Shown: positions 30,731 to 38,674 of the stretch, piece after piece
Numbering within the stretch: the stretch's first letter is position 1
How the letters are laid out: each line of letters begins with the position of its first letter
DNA from: Fusobacterium sp.
Lineage (GTDB): Bacteria; Fusobacteriota; Fusobacteriia; Fusobacteriales; Fusobacteriaceae
Assembly: GCA_020024915.1 (NCBI GenBank)
Contig: JAHHSZ010000004.1
Span: forward strand, 1-38,674
Reading direction: 5' to 3'
DNA length: 38,674 bases
Notes under the pieces: generated by a model
Told to the model about the DNA's origin: nothing
Seen by the model: the letters and a program-made list of their open reading frames with translations, nothing else
The model's database searches: none
Translations under genes and position numbers: made by a program

Positions 30731-32812
30731 GTGTATAAAGTAATGAGTTTGTTTTCAGGAGCAGGAGGAATGGATTTAGGGTTTATTCAGGCTGGATTTG
30801 AGATATCTATAGCAAATGATTATAATTCTGATGCTGTTGAAACATACAGATATAATATAGGAAAACATATAATAAAGGGAGATATAAAAGAATTATTTTT
30901 AACTAAAGATGAAATTAAAAATAAGGATATAGATGTAATTATAGGAGGGCCGCCATGTCAAGGATTTTCAATGGCTGGAAATATTGGACGAACATTTAAA
31001 GATGATGAAAGAAATAGATTATATAAAGAGTTTGTAAGGGTGGTCGAATTAATAAAACCAAAATTTATAGTATTAGAAAACGTTGCAAGATTATATACTC
31101 ATAATGGTGGTAAAACTAGAAATGAAATTATTGGAGATTTTAATAAAATAGGTTATGAAATAAAGGTAGATATTTTAAATAGTGCTGATTATGGAACACC
31201 ACAAATAAGAAATAGAGTATTTTTTATAGGTAAAAGAAATGATTTAAATGTTAAGATAAATTTTCCAGAAAAGACATATATAAAAAAAGATTATAAAACT
31301 ATAAAAGAAGCGATAAACCATTTTCCTAAATTAAATGCTGGAGAAAATTGTGTTGATATATTTAATCACGAGAGTATGAAACATGGAAAAGAGATGTTGG
31401 AGAAAATGAAATATGTGAAAGATGGTGGAGGAAGAGAAGATATTCCGGTAGAATTTGGAGTAATAAAAGGAGATGTTAGAAAATATATAAGATATGATAG
31501 TACAAAACCTTCCATATGTGTAACTGGAGATATGAGAAAAGTATTTCATTATTCACAAAATAGAGCACTAACAGTTAGAGAATTAGCTACTTTACAAGAT
31601 TTTCCAGAGAATTTCAAATTTTTAGGGACAAAATCTTCTCAACAACAACAAGTTGGAAATGCTGTTCCAGTAAAATTAGCTTTTTCAGTTGCAAAATGTA
31701 TTCATAAAATGTTGGATGATTGTGAACAGAATAAAATAAATATGTTTAATAAAAAAAAATTCCCTAAAATAAATTATATTGGGAATAAAGAAAAATTGGT
31801 TAATTGGATTGTTGAAAATATTCCTGAAGATGTAAATACTATTATAGATGGTTTTTCTGGTGGAGGTTCAATAGCATATGGTTTAAAACAGAGAGGATTT
31901 AATGTAATAACTAATGATATTTTAAAAATAAATTATATGATAGCTAAAGCTTTGATTGAAAACCAAAAGATAGTACTTTCTAAAGAAGATGTTAAACAAA
32001 TTTTTAATGGAAATCCGTTTGCTGGATTTATAACCAAAAATTTTAAAAATATTTATTATTTTGAAGAAGAATGTAAGGAGTTAGATTTATACAAAAAAAA
32101 TATTGAAAAGATGAACTGTGAATATAAGAAAGCATTAGCATTTATCTTACTTAGAAGAGCTATGATAAGGAAAATGCCATATTCAAGATTTAATATTAGT
32201 TGGAATAAAATAGTGGAACTTAGGAATGAGGAATATAGTTATAAAAAATACAGAAGGAAAAGAGCATATCATAATGAGAGTTTTAAAGATCATTTTTATA
32301 AAAATGTAATTGAATACAATGAAGCTGTATTTGATAGCCAAAAAAAATGTATTGCATACAATAAAGATATTAATGATTTATTAAATATGAATATAGAAGC
32401 AGACTTGATATATTTAGATCCACCTTATTCTGGAACCTTAAATGATTATTTTGGATTTTATGGATTTTTGGATATTTATATTGAAGGGAAAAAAATAGAA
32501 AAATTTAAAAATGATTTTAGAAGTAAAAAAGATGTTTTGGGGTTATTTGAAAATTTAATCAAAAAAAGTTCTAAGTATAAATATTGCATATTAAGTTATA
32601 ATGATAAAGCTTATCCTACTGTAGAAGAATTAAAAATGATTTTAAGTAAGTATTATCAAATAGTGAAAGTTGTAGAGAAAAAACATAATTATCAAATAAC
32701 AGGAAAGAATAATAAAAATTCAAGTTGTGAACTATTATTTATTTGTTCAAATAATGAAATATTTCAACAAGTAGGAAAGGAAGAAACATGGGAGCAAAAA
32801 AAACTATTTTAA
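30731..32812 (+). CDS. Fused DNA methyltransferase: C5-cytosine (N-terminal) plus D12-class N6-adenine (C-terminal)
   Basis: A single 693-residue protein with two catalytic modules. Residues 1-340 are a C5-cytosine methyltransferase: LFSGAGGMDLGF (SAM site), GGPPCQGFSMAG with catalytic Cys76, LENVARL, QIRNRVFFIGKR, RALTVRELATLQDFPENF and QQQVGNAVPVKLAF. Residues 345-693 are a D12-type adenine methyltransferase: NYIGNKEKLVNWI, DGFSGGGSIAYGL and LIYLDPPYSG at about 562. It should protect both strands of an asymmetric site against the nuclease encoded next. GTG 30731 is preferred (GAGGTGAAAATT before it, directly ahead of the first motif); an in-frame TTG at 30704 is weaker. It overlaps the nuclease gene by 25 bases. 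Confidence 0.93.
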   Translation: MYKVMSLFSGAGGMDLGFIQAGFEISIANDYNSDAVETYRYNIGKHIIKGDIKELFLTKDEIKNKDIDVIIGGPPCQGFSMAGNIGRTFKDDERNRLYKEFVRVVELIKPKFIVLENVARLYTHNGGKTRNEIIGDFNKIGYEIKVDILNSADYGTPQIRNRVFFIGKRNDLNVKINFPEKTYIKKDYKTIKEAINHFPKLNAGENCVDIFNHESMKHGKEMLEKMKYVKDGGGREDIPVEFGVIKGDVRKYIRYDSTKPSICVTGDMRKVFHYSQNRALTVRELATLQDFPENFKFLGTKSSQQQQVGNAVPVKLAFSVAKCIHKMLDDCEQNKINMFNKKKFPKINYIGNKEKLVNWIVENIPEDVNTIIDGFSGGGSIAYGLKQRGFNVITNDILKINYMIAKALIENQKIVLSKEDVKQIFNGNPFAGFITKNFKNIYYFEEECKELDLYKKNIEKMNCEYKKALAFILLRRAMIRKMPYSRFNISWNKIVELRNEEYSYKKYRRKRAYHNESFKDHFYKNVIEYNEAVFDSQKKCIAYNKDINDLLNMNIEADLIYLDPPYSGTLNDYFGFYGFLDIYIEGKKIEKFKNDFRSKKDVLGLFENLIKKSSKYKYCILSYNDKAYPTVEELKMILSKYYQIVKVVEKKHNYQITGKNNKNSSCELLFICSNNEIFQQVGKEETWEQKKLF

Positions 32813-33876
32813 ACCAAAATTATGAAGATTATTGGAAATTAACATTAGAATATAGTGATATATATAGTAGTAAATATAATGGAACACTGAAAGTTATAAT
32901 AGACTATATAGATAAAACTGAAATATCCTCTGATCATGAAATTTTTCAATTTCAATATAAGGAATTACAAAAAAAAGTATATTCAGTTTATCCAAAAGAA
33001 GATATGGGATCTGTTAGAAAAAGTATTAATCAATTTGTAAAATTAGGATTTATAAATTGTGGATTAACTGGTTATCATTTGAAAGCTAAAAATTTTTTAA
33101 AGGAAACAAATAGGGAAAAAAAACAAAGATTATTTTCTGAGATACTGTATTCCTCAGCTTCTTTTAAAAGTAGTATTACAAATAAATCAGAAGAAAAAGA
33201 GATAAATTTTTTTATAAAAACTTTAGAGCATAATCAAACTTTAAATCAAGATGAAATTTTAGGGATACTTTTGACAATACCAAGTAATTATTCTAAAGGA
33301 TATATCAATGAAAATGAATTAGGAGAATTTGTAAGATTAGCAAAAGAAATAGATTTTTATAGGCGAAAATATAACCAATTAAGATATATTATTGATATTT
33401 TTAAAAAATTAGATGGTATTTGTTATCAAAATGGGAAATTTTACTTAGAAGATACCTATATTGAAAATGATAAAAATGAAACAATAAAAAAAATAAGAGA
33501 TAGTTATTTACAAAGGTTGTATAAAAATCAATTAAAACAAGAAACACAGGAAATTTTTGGTGATGTAGTATGTATGATTTCACAAGTTCCATATTATGCT
33601 ATGATAGCGAGTCATATAAAACCTTTTGTTGTTTCCGAAGACACAGAAGAATATGATGCACAAAATGGATTGTTATTGGGAAAAGATTTAGATTTTTTAT
33701 TTGATCAAGGTTATATAAGTATAGATAATGATGGAAAAATAATATTGAGCAAAAACATAAGAGAAAAAATTGTAAAATATCATAGGCTTGAAAATCTTTA
33801 TATAGATAAGCGATTGTTGACAAAAGAGCGAAAAATATATTTAAGCTATCATAGGAATAGAATATTTAAAAGATAA
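32788..33876 (+). CDS. HNH-type restriction endonuclease (probable)
   Basis: The 362-residue protein has a C-terminal HNH_2-like domain: VCMISQVPYYAMIASHIKPF with His276, then AQNGLLLGKDLDFLFDQGYI and IILSKNI. The third His position is an Asp (DFLFD), a variation that also occurs in related nucleases as far as I recall. The N-terminal two-thirds, with a predicted helix-rich target-recognition region, matches nothing I recognise. Its overlap with a dual methyltransferase strongly suggests a Type II restriction enzyme. The ATG has AGGAAAGGAAGAAAC upstream. Eco31I-like enzymes, which are HNH nucleases with C5 and N6 methyltransferases, are the closest known parallel, but site specificity cannot be read. 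Confidence 0.83.
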   Translation: MGAKKTILNQNYEDYWKLTLEYSDIYSSKYNGTLKVIIDYIDKTEISSDHEIFQFQYKELQKKVYSVYPKEDMGSVRKSINQFVKLGFINCGLTGYHLKAKNFLKETNREKKQRLFSEILYSSASFKSSITNKSEEKEINFFIKTLEHNQTLNQDEILGILLTIPSNYSKGYINENELGEFVRLAKEIDFYRRKYNQLRYIIDIFKKLDGICYQNGKFYLEDTYIENDKNETIKKIRDSYLQRLYKNQLKQETQEIFGDVVCMISQVPYYAMIASHIKPFVVSEDTEEYDAQNGLLLGKDLDFLFDQGYISIDNDGKIILSKNIREKIVKYHRLENLYIDKRLLTKERKIYLSYHRNRIFKR

Positions 33877-33889
33877 ATAAAATCAAAAT

Positions 33890-33934
33890 AAGAGAAGAAT
33901 ACTTTACTTAAAATTAGTTAAGTATTCTTCTCTT
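33890..33934. terminator. Long hairpin after the restriction gene
   Basis: AAGAGAAGAATACTT (33890-33904) pairs perfectly with AAGTATTCTTCTCTT (33920-33934), with a T-rich stretch after it. It closes the R-M cassette before the uvrA promoter. Confidence 0.75.
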
Positions 33935-33948
33935 AAATTATTTTATCT

Positions 33949-33977
33949 TTTAAAAATAGATAAAAATAGTGTATAAT
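33949..33977 (+). promoter_or_regulatory. Promoter of uvrA
   Basis: TTTAAA (33949-33954) and TATAAT (33972-33977) are 17 bases apart, 38 bases before the uvrA GTG. The -35 box is weak and no LexA-like box was noticed. Confidence 0.5.
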
Positions 33978-34015
33978 ATACAATAAAAAGAGATAGTAGT
34001 AAAAGAGGTGAGTTT

Positions 34016-36928
34016 GTGTTAGATAAAATAATTATAAAAGGAGCAAGAGAGCACAATTTAAAAAATATAAATATAGAGGTACCAAAAAATAAGTTTATAG
34101 TAATTACAGGAGTAAGTGGGAGTGGAAAATCTTCACTTGCTTTTGATACAATCTATTCAGAAGGGCAAAGAAGATATGTTGAGAGTCTTTCAGCTTATGC
34201 TAGACAATTTATAGGTCAAATGACAAAGCCAGATGTGGATAGTATAGAGGGGTTAGCACCAGCAATTTCCATTGAGCAGAAAACAACAAATAGAAATCCA
34301 CGTTCAACAGTTGGAACTATAACAGAAGTATATGACTACATGAGATTGTTATTTGCTCATATTGGTACTGCTCACTGTCCAATTTGTAATAAGCCAGTTG
34401 AAAAACAGAGTATAGAAGAGATAGTAGAAGGAGCTATTGAGAGATTTAAAGAGAGGGATAAGGTAATAATTTTATCTCCAGTTGTAAAGGATAAAAAAGG
34501 AACTCATAAAAATCTTTTCCTAAATTTATTAAAAAAAGGTTTTGTAAGAGCAAGAGTTGATGGAGAGATACTATATTTAGAAGATGAGATAACTTTAGAT
34601 AAAAATAAAAAACATAGTATAGAAGTAGTAGTAGATAGAATTGTACTAAAAAAAGAAGATAGAGAGTCTATTAGCAGATTTACTCAAGGAGTAGAGAGTG
34701 CAACAGAACTTTCTGGTGGAAAGGTAATATTAAATATTAATGGTGAGGATTTTTCATATAGTGAAAACTATGCTTGTCCTGACCATGAAGAGGTAAGTAT
34801 ACCAGATTTAACACCGAGATTATTCTCATTTAATGCTCCATTTGGTGCTTGTCCTGAGTGTAAAGGGATAGGGAAAAAATTAGAGGTTGATGAAAATAAA
34901 TTGATAGAGAATGGGGAACTCTCTATTCTTGATGGAGGAATATATATTCCGGGAGCTTCTACAAGAAAGGGCTATAGTTGGGAGATTTTTAAATCTATGG
35001 CAAAAGCTTTCAAAATAGATTTAACAATACCTGTAAAGGATATGAAAAAGGAAGATTTAGATATAGTCTTTTATGGTGTAGAGGAGAAGTTCAGATTTGA
35101 TTATGAAGGTGAAGATTTTCAATTCCATGGATATAAGGAGTATGAGGGTGCTATAAAAAATCTAGAGAGAAGATATTATGAGACTTTTTCAGAGGCAATG
35201 AAAGAGGAGATAGAGAATAAATATATGATTGAAAGAGTCTGTAAAGTATGTAATGGAAAGAGGTTAAAACCAGAAGTTTTAGCAGTGACTGTCAATGAGA
35301 AAAATATAATGGAATTGTGTGAGATGAGTATCAAAGATGCTTTAAATTTTTTTAATCAGATAGTTCTTACTTCAAAACAGGAAAAAATAGCAAAAGAGAT
35401 ATTGAAAGAGATTAGAGAAAGATTATCTTTTATGATAAATGTAGGACTTGATTATCTCAGCTTGGGAAGAGAGACTAAAACCTTATCTGGAGGAGAGTCT
35501 CAAAGAATAAGATTGGCTACTCAAATTGGTTCAGGACTTACAGGGGTACTTTATGTATTAGATGAACCAAGTATAGGTCTTCATCAAAAGGATAATGATA
35601 AGTTATTAGCTACTTTGAAGAGATTAAAAGATTTAGGAAACACATTGATAGTAGTAGAACATGATGAAGATACTATGTTACAAGCAGATGAAATAGTAGA
35701 TATAGGACCAAGAGCAGGAGAGTATGGAGGTGAAATAGTAGCTCATGGAACTCCAAAAGAAGTGATGAGAAATAGAGAATCTCTTACTGGAAAATATCTA
35801 AAAGGGGAGTTAAGAATAGATGTACCTAAAAGTAGACGTAGTTGGGAAAAAACTTTAAAGATATATGGAGCTAAGGGAAATAACTTAAAAAATATAGATT
35901 TAGAGATACCTTTAGGAGTTATGACTGTAGTAACAGGAGTGAGTGGAAGTGGAAAATCAACTTTGATAAACCATACTCTTTTTCCAGCACTTTTTAATAG
36001 GTTGAATAAAGGAAAGCTGTATCCGTTGGAGTATTCAAAGATAGAGGGGATTGAAAGTTTAGAAAAAGTTATAAATATAGATCAAAGTCCAATTGGAAGG
36101 ACACCACGTTCTAATCCAGCTACTTATACCAAGATTTTTGATGATATAAGGAGTATATTTGCAGAAACAAAGGACGCTAAGGCTCATGGATTTTCAAAGG
36201 GAAGATTCTCATTCAATGTAAAAGGTGGAAGATGTGAAGCTTGTCAAGGAGCAGGGATAATAAAAATAGAGATGAACTTTTTACCTGATGTATATGTAGA
36301 GTGTGAAGTTTGTAAAGGAAAAAGATATAATAAAGAGACTTTAGATGTATTTTACAAAGGAAAGACAATTTCAGATGTTTTAAATATGAGTGTATTAGAA
36401 GCTTATGAATTTTTTAAAACGATACCAAGTTTGGAGAGAAAATTGAAAGTCTTAATAGATGTAGGTTTGGACTACATAAAACTTGGACAACCTGCTACAA
36501 CTCTTTCAGGAGGAGAGGCACAGAGAATAAAGTTGGCAACAGAGTTATCAAAAATGACCAAGGGAAAAACTATCTATATCTTGGACGAACCAACTACAGG
36601 ATTGCACTTTGAAGATATAAGAAAGTTACTTGAAGTATTGAATAGATTGGTAGAGAAGGGAAACAGTGTAGTGATAATTGAGCACAATTTAGATGTGATA
36701 AAGAGTGCCGACTATATAGTGGATATAGGTCCAGATGGTGGAGATAGAGGAGGTACAATAGTAGCCTGTGGAACTCCAGAAGAGATAGCTAAGGTAAAGA
36801 AAAGTTATACAGGAAAATATATAGATAAAATATTAAAAAATGAGAAAATACTGCCTGTTACTAAGAAAAGAGGAAGGAAAAAACTTGAGTTATTAGAGGT
36901 AGCAGAGGATGAGATAAAATTAGATTAA
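34016..36928 (+). CDS. uvrA: UvrABC excinuclease ATPase subunit A
   Basis: The 970-residue protein is full-length UvrA: two ABC ATPase modules with Walker A loops (GVSGSGKSSLAFDTI near residue 31 and GVSGSGKSTLINHTL near 642), signatures LSGGESQRIRLATQIG and LSGGEAQRIKLATELS, and DEPSIGLH and DEPTTGLH Walker B motifs. Zinc sites CPICNKP, CPDH/CPEC and CEACQGAG/CEVCKGKR are intact. It finds DNA damage together with UvrB. The start is GTG with GAGGTGAGTTT before it. A lysine-rich C-terminal tail (TKKRGRKKLE) is beyond the core. First gene of a forward operon with ruvA. Confidence 0.97.
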   Translation: MLDKIIIKGAREHNLKNINIEVPKNKFIVITGVSGSGKSSLAFDTIYSEGQRRYVESLSAYARQFIGQMTKPDVDSIEGLAPAISIEQKTTNRNPRSTVGTITEVYDYMRLLFAHIGTAHCPICNKPVEKQSIEEIVEGAIERFKERDKVIILSPVVKDKKGTHKNLFLNLLKKGFVRARVDGEILYLEDEITLDKNKKHSIEVVVDRIVLKKEDRESISRFTQGVESATELSGGKVILNINGEDFSYSENYACPDHEEVSIPDLTPRLFSFNAPFGACPECKGIGKKLEVDENKLIENGELSILDGGIYIPGASTRKGYSWEIFKSMAKAFKIDLTIPVKDMKKEDLDIVFYGVEEKFRFDYEGEDFQFHGYKEYEGAIKNLERRYYETFSEAMKEEIENKYMIERVCKVCNGKRLKPEVLAVTVNEKNIMELCEMSIKDALNFFNQIVLTSKQEKIAKEILKEIRERLSFMINVGLDYLSLGRETKTLSGGESQRIRLATQIGSGLTGVLYVLDEPSIGLHQKDNDKLLATLKRLKDLGNTLIVVEHDEDTMLQADEIVDIGPRAGEYGGEIVAHGTPKEVMRNRESLTGKYLKGELRIDVPKSRRSWEKTLKIYGAKGNNLKNIDLEIPLGVMTVVTGVSGSGKSTLINHTLFPALFNRLNKGKLYPLEYSKIEGIESLEKVINIDQSPIGRTPRSNPATYTKIFDDIRSIFAETKDAKAHGFSKGRFSFNVKGGRCEACQGAGIIKIEMNFLPDVYVECEVCKGKRYNKETLDVFYKGKTISDVLNMSVLEAYEFFKTIPSLERKLKVLIDVGLDYIKLGQPATTLSGGEAQRIKLATELSKMTKGKTIYILDEPTTGLHFEDIRKLLEVLNRLVEKGNSVVIIEHNLDVIKSADYIVDIGPDGGDRGGTIVACGTPEEIAKVKKSYTGKYIDKILKNEKILPVTKKRGRKKLELLEVAEDEIKLD

Positions 36929-36944
36929 AAGAAGGAGAGCTTAG

Positions 36945-37535
36945 ATGTTTGAATACTTAAAAGGAAGAGTGGAGTACAAAAAACCAGAGTACTTAGCCTT
37001 AGATGTAAATGGTGTAGGTTATAAGGTAAATATATCTTTAAGAGTGTATGAAAAGATAAAGACAGGAGAGGTAGTTAGGTTATATATCTATAACTATATA
37101 AAAGAGGATGCCTTTAAATTAATTGGATTTTTAGAGGAGAGAGAGAGAAATCTTTTTGAGATGTTATTGGGAGTAAAGGGTGTTGGAGTTTCACTAGCAC
37201 TCTCTATTATGTCAACATTTGATTCAGATATGTTGAGAAAGATAGTTGGGGATAATGATTATACTACATTGAAAAGAGTTCCAAAATTGGGAGAAAAAAA
37301 AGCTCAACAGGTAATATTGGATCTAAAAGGAAAATTAAAAGCTATTGGAAATCTATTTACTCAAGATGAGGATATTTTAGGAAGTTTTGCAATAGAAGAT
37401 GAACTATATGAAGCATTGGAATCATTGGGATATAGCCAAAAAGAGATAAACTCTCTAGTGACAAAAGAGGAGTTAAGAAGCTTTACATCAATTGAGGAAG
37501 CTATAAAAATGGTATTGAAAAAAGTGAAGTATTAG
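36945..37535 (+). CDS. ruvA: Holliday junction branch migration protein RuvA
   Basis: The 196-residue protein has the N-terminal OB fold (FEYLKGRVEYKKPEYLALDV), two helix-hairpin-helix motifs (LLGVKGVGVSLALSIM and LKRVPKLGEKKAQQVILDLK) and the C-terminal RuvB-binding domain (DELYEALESLGYSQKEI). RuvB is not in the window. The ATG has GAAGGAGAGCTTAG upstream, 16 bases after the uvrA stop, so the two repair genes are probably one transcript. Confidence 0.96.
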   Translation: MFEYLKGRVEYKKPEYLALDVNGVGYKVNISLRVYEKIKTGEVVRLYIYNYIKEDAFKLIGFLEERERNLFEMLLGVKGVGVSLALSIMSTFDSDMLRKIVGDNDYTTLKRVPKLGEKKAQQVILDLKGKLKAIGNLFTQDEDILGSFAIEDELYEALESLGYSQKEINSLVTKEELRSFTSIEEAIKMVLKKVKY

Positions 37536-37553
37536 AGGTTATAAGGAGGAAAA

Positions 37554-38048
37554 ATGGAGTACAAAGAGCTGTTTGAATCTGGAATGAGTTATGATCTTTT
37601 TATGAGTATTGCAACTGATAAAGAGAGAGATGAGATTTTGAAAATAAGTGAAAATGTCACTATATGTGAAGAATTTACAGAGAAAATAAGAGATTTAGAG
37701 CAAGAGTATAATTTCTTATTGAGTGCAGAGTCGTGGTGTCCATATGTAAGAGCTACTCTCCCTGTTTTACTCAAGTTAACAGAGATAAATCCTAAAATAA
37801 GGCTCACAATTATAACTGAGGGAAGAGGATTTAGATACTTGAGAGAAAAATTAAAAATATCTGAAGAGCTGTATGTAATACCAACTATTGCTATTTTAGA
37901 TGAAGATTTTCAGTTTGTAGCAAGATATGTAGGAAGACCAGCAAAGTATAGAAATATAGGTTTTGAAAATGTGAGTGAAGAGTATTTTGCTGGAAAGAGA
38001 TCAGATGATATAATAGAGGAGATACTAAAAAAATTAAAAATAAAATAA
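37554..38048 (+). CDS. Thioredoxin-like protein with a single active-site Cys
   Basis: The 164-residue protein has a thioredoxin-fold family look (PF14595-like), with SAESWCPYVRATLPVLLKL at about residue 60, TIITEGRG, the cis-Pro loop VIPTIAILDEDF and VARYVGRPAKY. The usual WCXXC motif is WCPYV, so only one Cys remains. It could act as a monothiol protein or a non-redox binding protein. The ATG has AAGGAGGAAAA upstream. It follows ruvA by 18 bases. Confidence 0.8.
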   Translation: MEYKELFESGMSYDLFMSIATDKERDEILKISENVTICEEFTEKIRDLEQEYNFLLSAESWCPYVRATLPVLLKLTEINPKIRLTIITEGRGFRYLREKLKISEELYVIPTIAILDEDFQFVARYVGRPAKYRNIGFENVSEEYFAGKRSDDIIEEILKKLKIK

Positions 38049-38061
38049 GTTGGGGGAAAAG

Positions 38062-38628
38062 ATGTTAAAGAGAGTTTTGCAAATATCAGTATTACTACTC
38101 ACTCTTTTTGGGAGTTTGAGACTTTATTACAACAAAGAAGTGGGAAAAGTAATAGATAACTACAATGGTGTGAATATATATTTTAATAATATTCCATTTA
38201 CAAGTAAGGGAGATAGCTTTGGAGCTGATGGATACTATTATGGTAAAAAATATCAGGGAGTTGAGTTTGTGAAAAGGTACTATGATCACCAATTTCAACA
38301 CAGATTCTCTACTGATATTGAAAAAGGAAGAGATTTTTATGACTTCAATGTTAAAGATGGAGAGATAAATGGGGTTTTAGAATTAATCCAATACAGCAAT
38401 CCAAGTGTATATTCAGTAAAAGAGGGTGATATCTTGGTATTCAAACCTTCATTACTGAAACCAAATGGTGGAGTGGCAATAGTTTCAAAAGTTGGTAATA
38501 ATGAGTTGGAATTGGTACAACAAAACTGTTGGAAAAAGAGTAGAGATATAATTTCACTAGAAAATAGAGAGAATAAATGGTATATTACTGATGAGAGTGT
38601 AATAGGAAGATTGAGTAAAAATAATTAA
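38062..38628 (+). CDS. Secreted CHAP-like protein with lost catalytic residues
   Basis: The 188-residue protein has an N-terminal membrane or signal helix (MLKRVLQISVLLLTLFGSL) and a CHAP-type amidase fold. KYQGVEFVKRYYDHQF (about residue 64) corresponds to the active-site motif with QCVEF, and GDILVFKP, GGVAIVSKV and ELVQQN to the usual GHVAIV and EQN parts. The Cys is Gly66 and the His is Gly137, so it is probably not an active amidase or peptidase. ATG 38062 (GGGGGAAAAG upstream) is preferred over an in-frame TTG at 38050. Confidence 0.72.
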   Translation: MLKRVLQISVLLLTLFGSLRLYYNKEVGKVIDNYNGVNIYFNNIPFTSKGDSFGADGYYYGKKYQGVEFVKRYYDHQFQHRFSTDIEKGRDFYDFNVKDGEINGVLELIQYSNPSVYSVKEGDILVFKPSLLKPNGGVAIVSKVGNNELELVQQNCWKKSRDIISLENRENKWYITDESVIGRLSKNN

Positions 38629-38657
38629 TTTATATAAGTATTAAGGAGAGATGAAGG

Positions 38658-38674
38658 ATGAAAAAATTTTTAAT
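38658..38674 (+). CDS. Start of a further gene (partial, runs off the window)
   Basis: AAGGAGAGATGAAGG is followed by ATG AAA AAA TTT TTA, which reads as the start of a signal peptide. An ATG at 38651 in another frame is an alternative. Only five codons are visible, so nothing can be said of its function. Confidence 0.3.

Noticed and set aside
1..38674. CRISPR arrays, tRNA or rRNA genes
   Set aside because: No regularly spaced repeats and no tRNA or rRNA signature sequences were seen on either strand.

Overview
The window looks like chromosomal DNA from a Fusobacterium or a close relative. I infer this from the very low GC content, the AGA-rich coding, TTG and GTG starts with strong GGAGG-type ribosome binding sites, and a Gram-negative envelope gene set in an AT-rich anaerobe (HydE hydrogenase maturase, DUF1385, Rrf2, SpoIIE-type phosphatase). 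No search was possible, so the genus is an inference. There are about 40 protein genes and no rRNA, tRNA or CRISPR array.

Layout. Bases 1-144 hold what looks like the right end of an IS200/IS605-type element (a TnpB tail with a hairpin ending in TTCAC), closed by a terminator. From 208 to 7924, on the minus strand, lies a long gene string: rapZ, uvrC, a lipoprotein, a GAF/PP2C phosphatase, a DUF1385 membrane protein, an Rrf2 regulator, sfsA and a Cys-rich small protein. From 8010 to 10118 is an OmpR-type two-component system. Divergent from it, 10320-15410 is an envelope operon: an ArnC-like lipid-linked sugar synthase, a LAB_N membrane protein, a small secreted protein broken by a frameshift, a UDP-glucuronate epimerase-like enzyme, UDP-glucose dehydrogenase and an ArnT-like transferase. 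The set fits making UDP-GlcA, then UDP-GalA, a polyprenyl-phosphate sugar, and transfer to a surface glycan or lipid A. The formylation and amination genes of the L-Ara4N pathway are absent.

Next come a decayed ZIP transporter remnant (15453-15656) and a molybdenum block (modA, modB, a MoeA-like protein, moaC, and divergent mogA) without modC. An orphan potD lies directly upstream of dnaN. After that come an ABC1-type kinase and a divergent operon of an SpoU methyltransferase, a Nudix hydrolase, an M15 peptidase and hydE. A cyclase-family hydrolase with its own promoter/terminator leader precedes a phosphonate-type ABC transporter (phnD, phnC, tandem phnE) and marC.

An apparent restriction-modification cassette (30687-33934) sits between marC and uvrA. 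It has one polypeptide carrying both a C5-cytosine and a D12-class N6-adenine methyltransferase, and an overlapping HNH nuclease. A perfect 16-bp palindrome lies at its promoter. The window ends with uvrA, ruvA, a monothiol thioredoxin-like protein, and a CHAP-like secreted protein whose catalytic Cys and His both appear to be Gly.

The most interesting items are the predicted uronic-acid surface modification operon with its adjacent sensor system and broken small gene, the dual-methyltransferase/HNH cassette with its palindrome, and the pseudo-CHAP protein.
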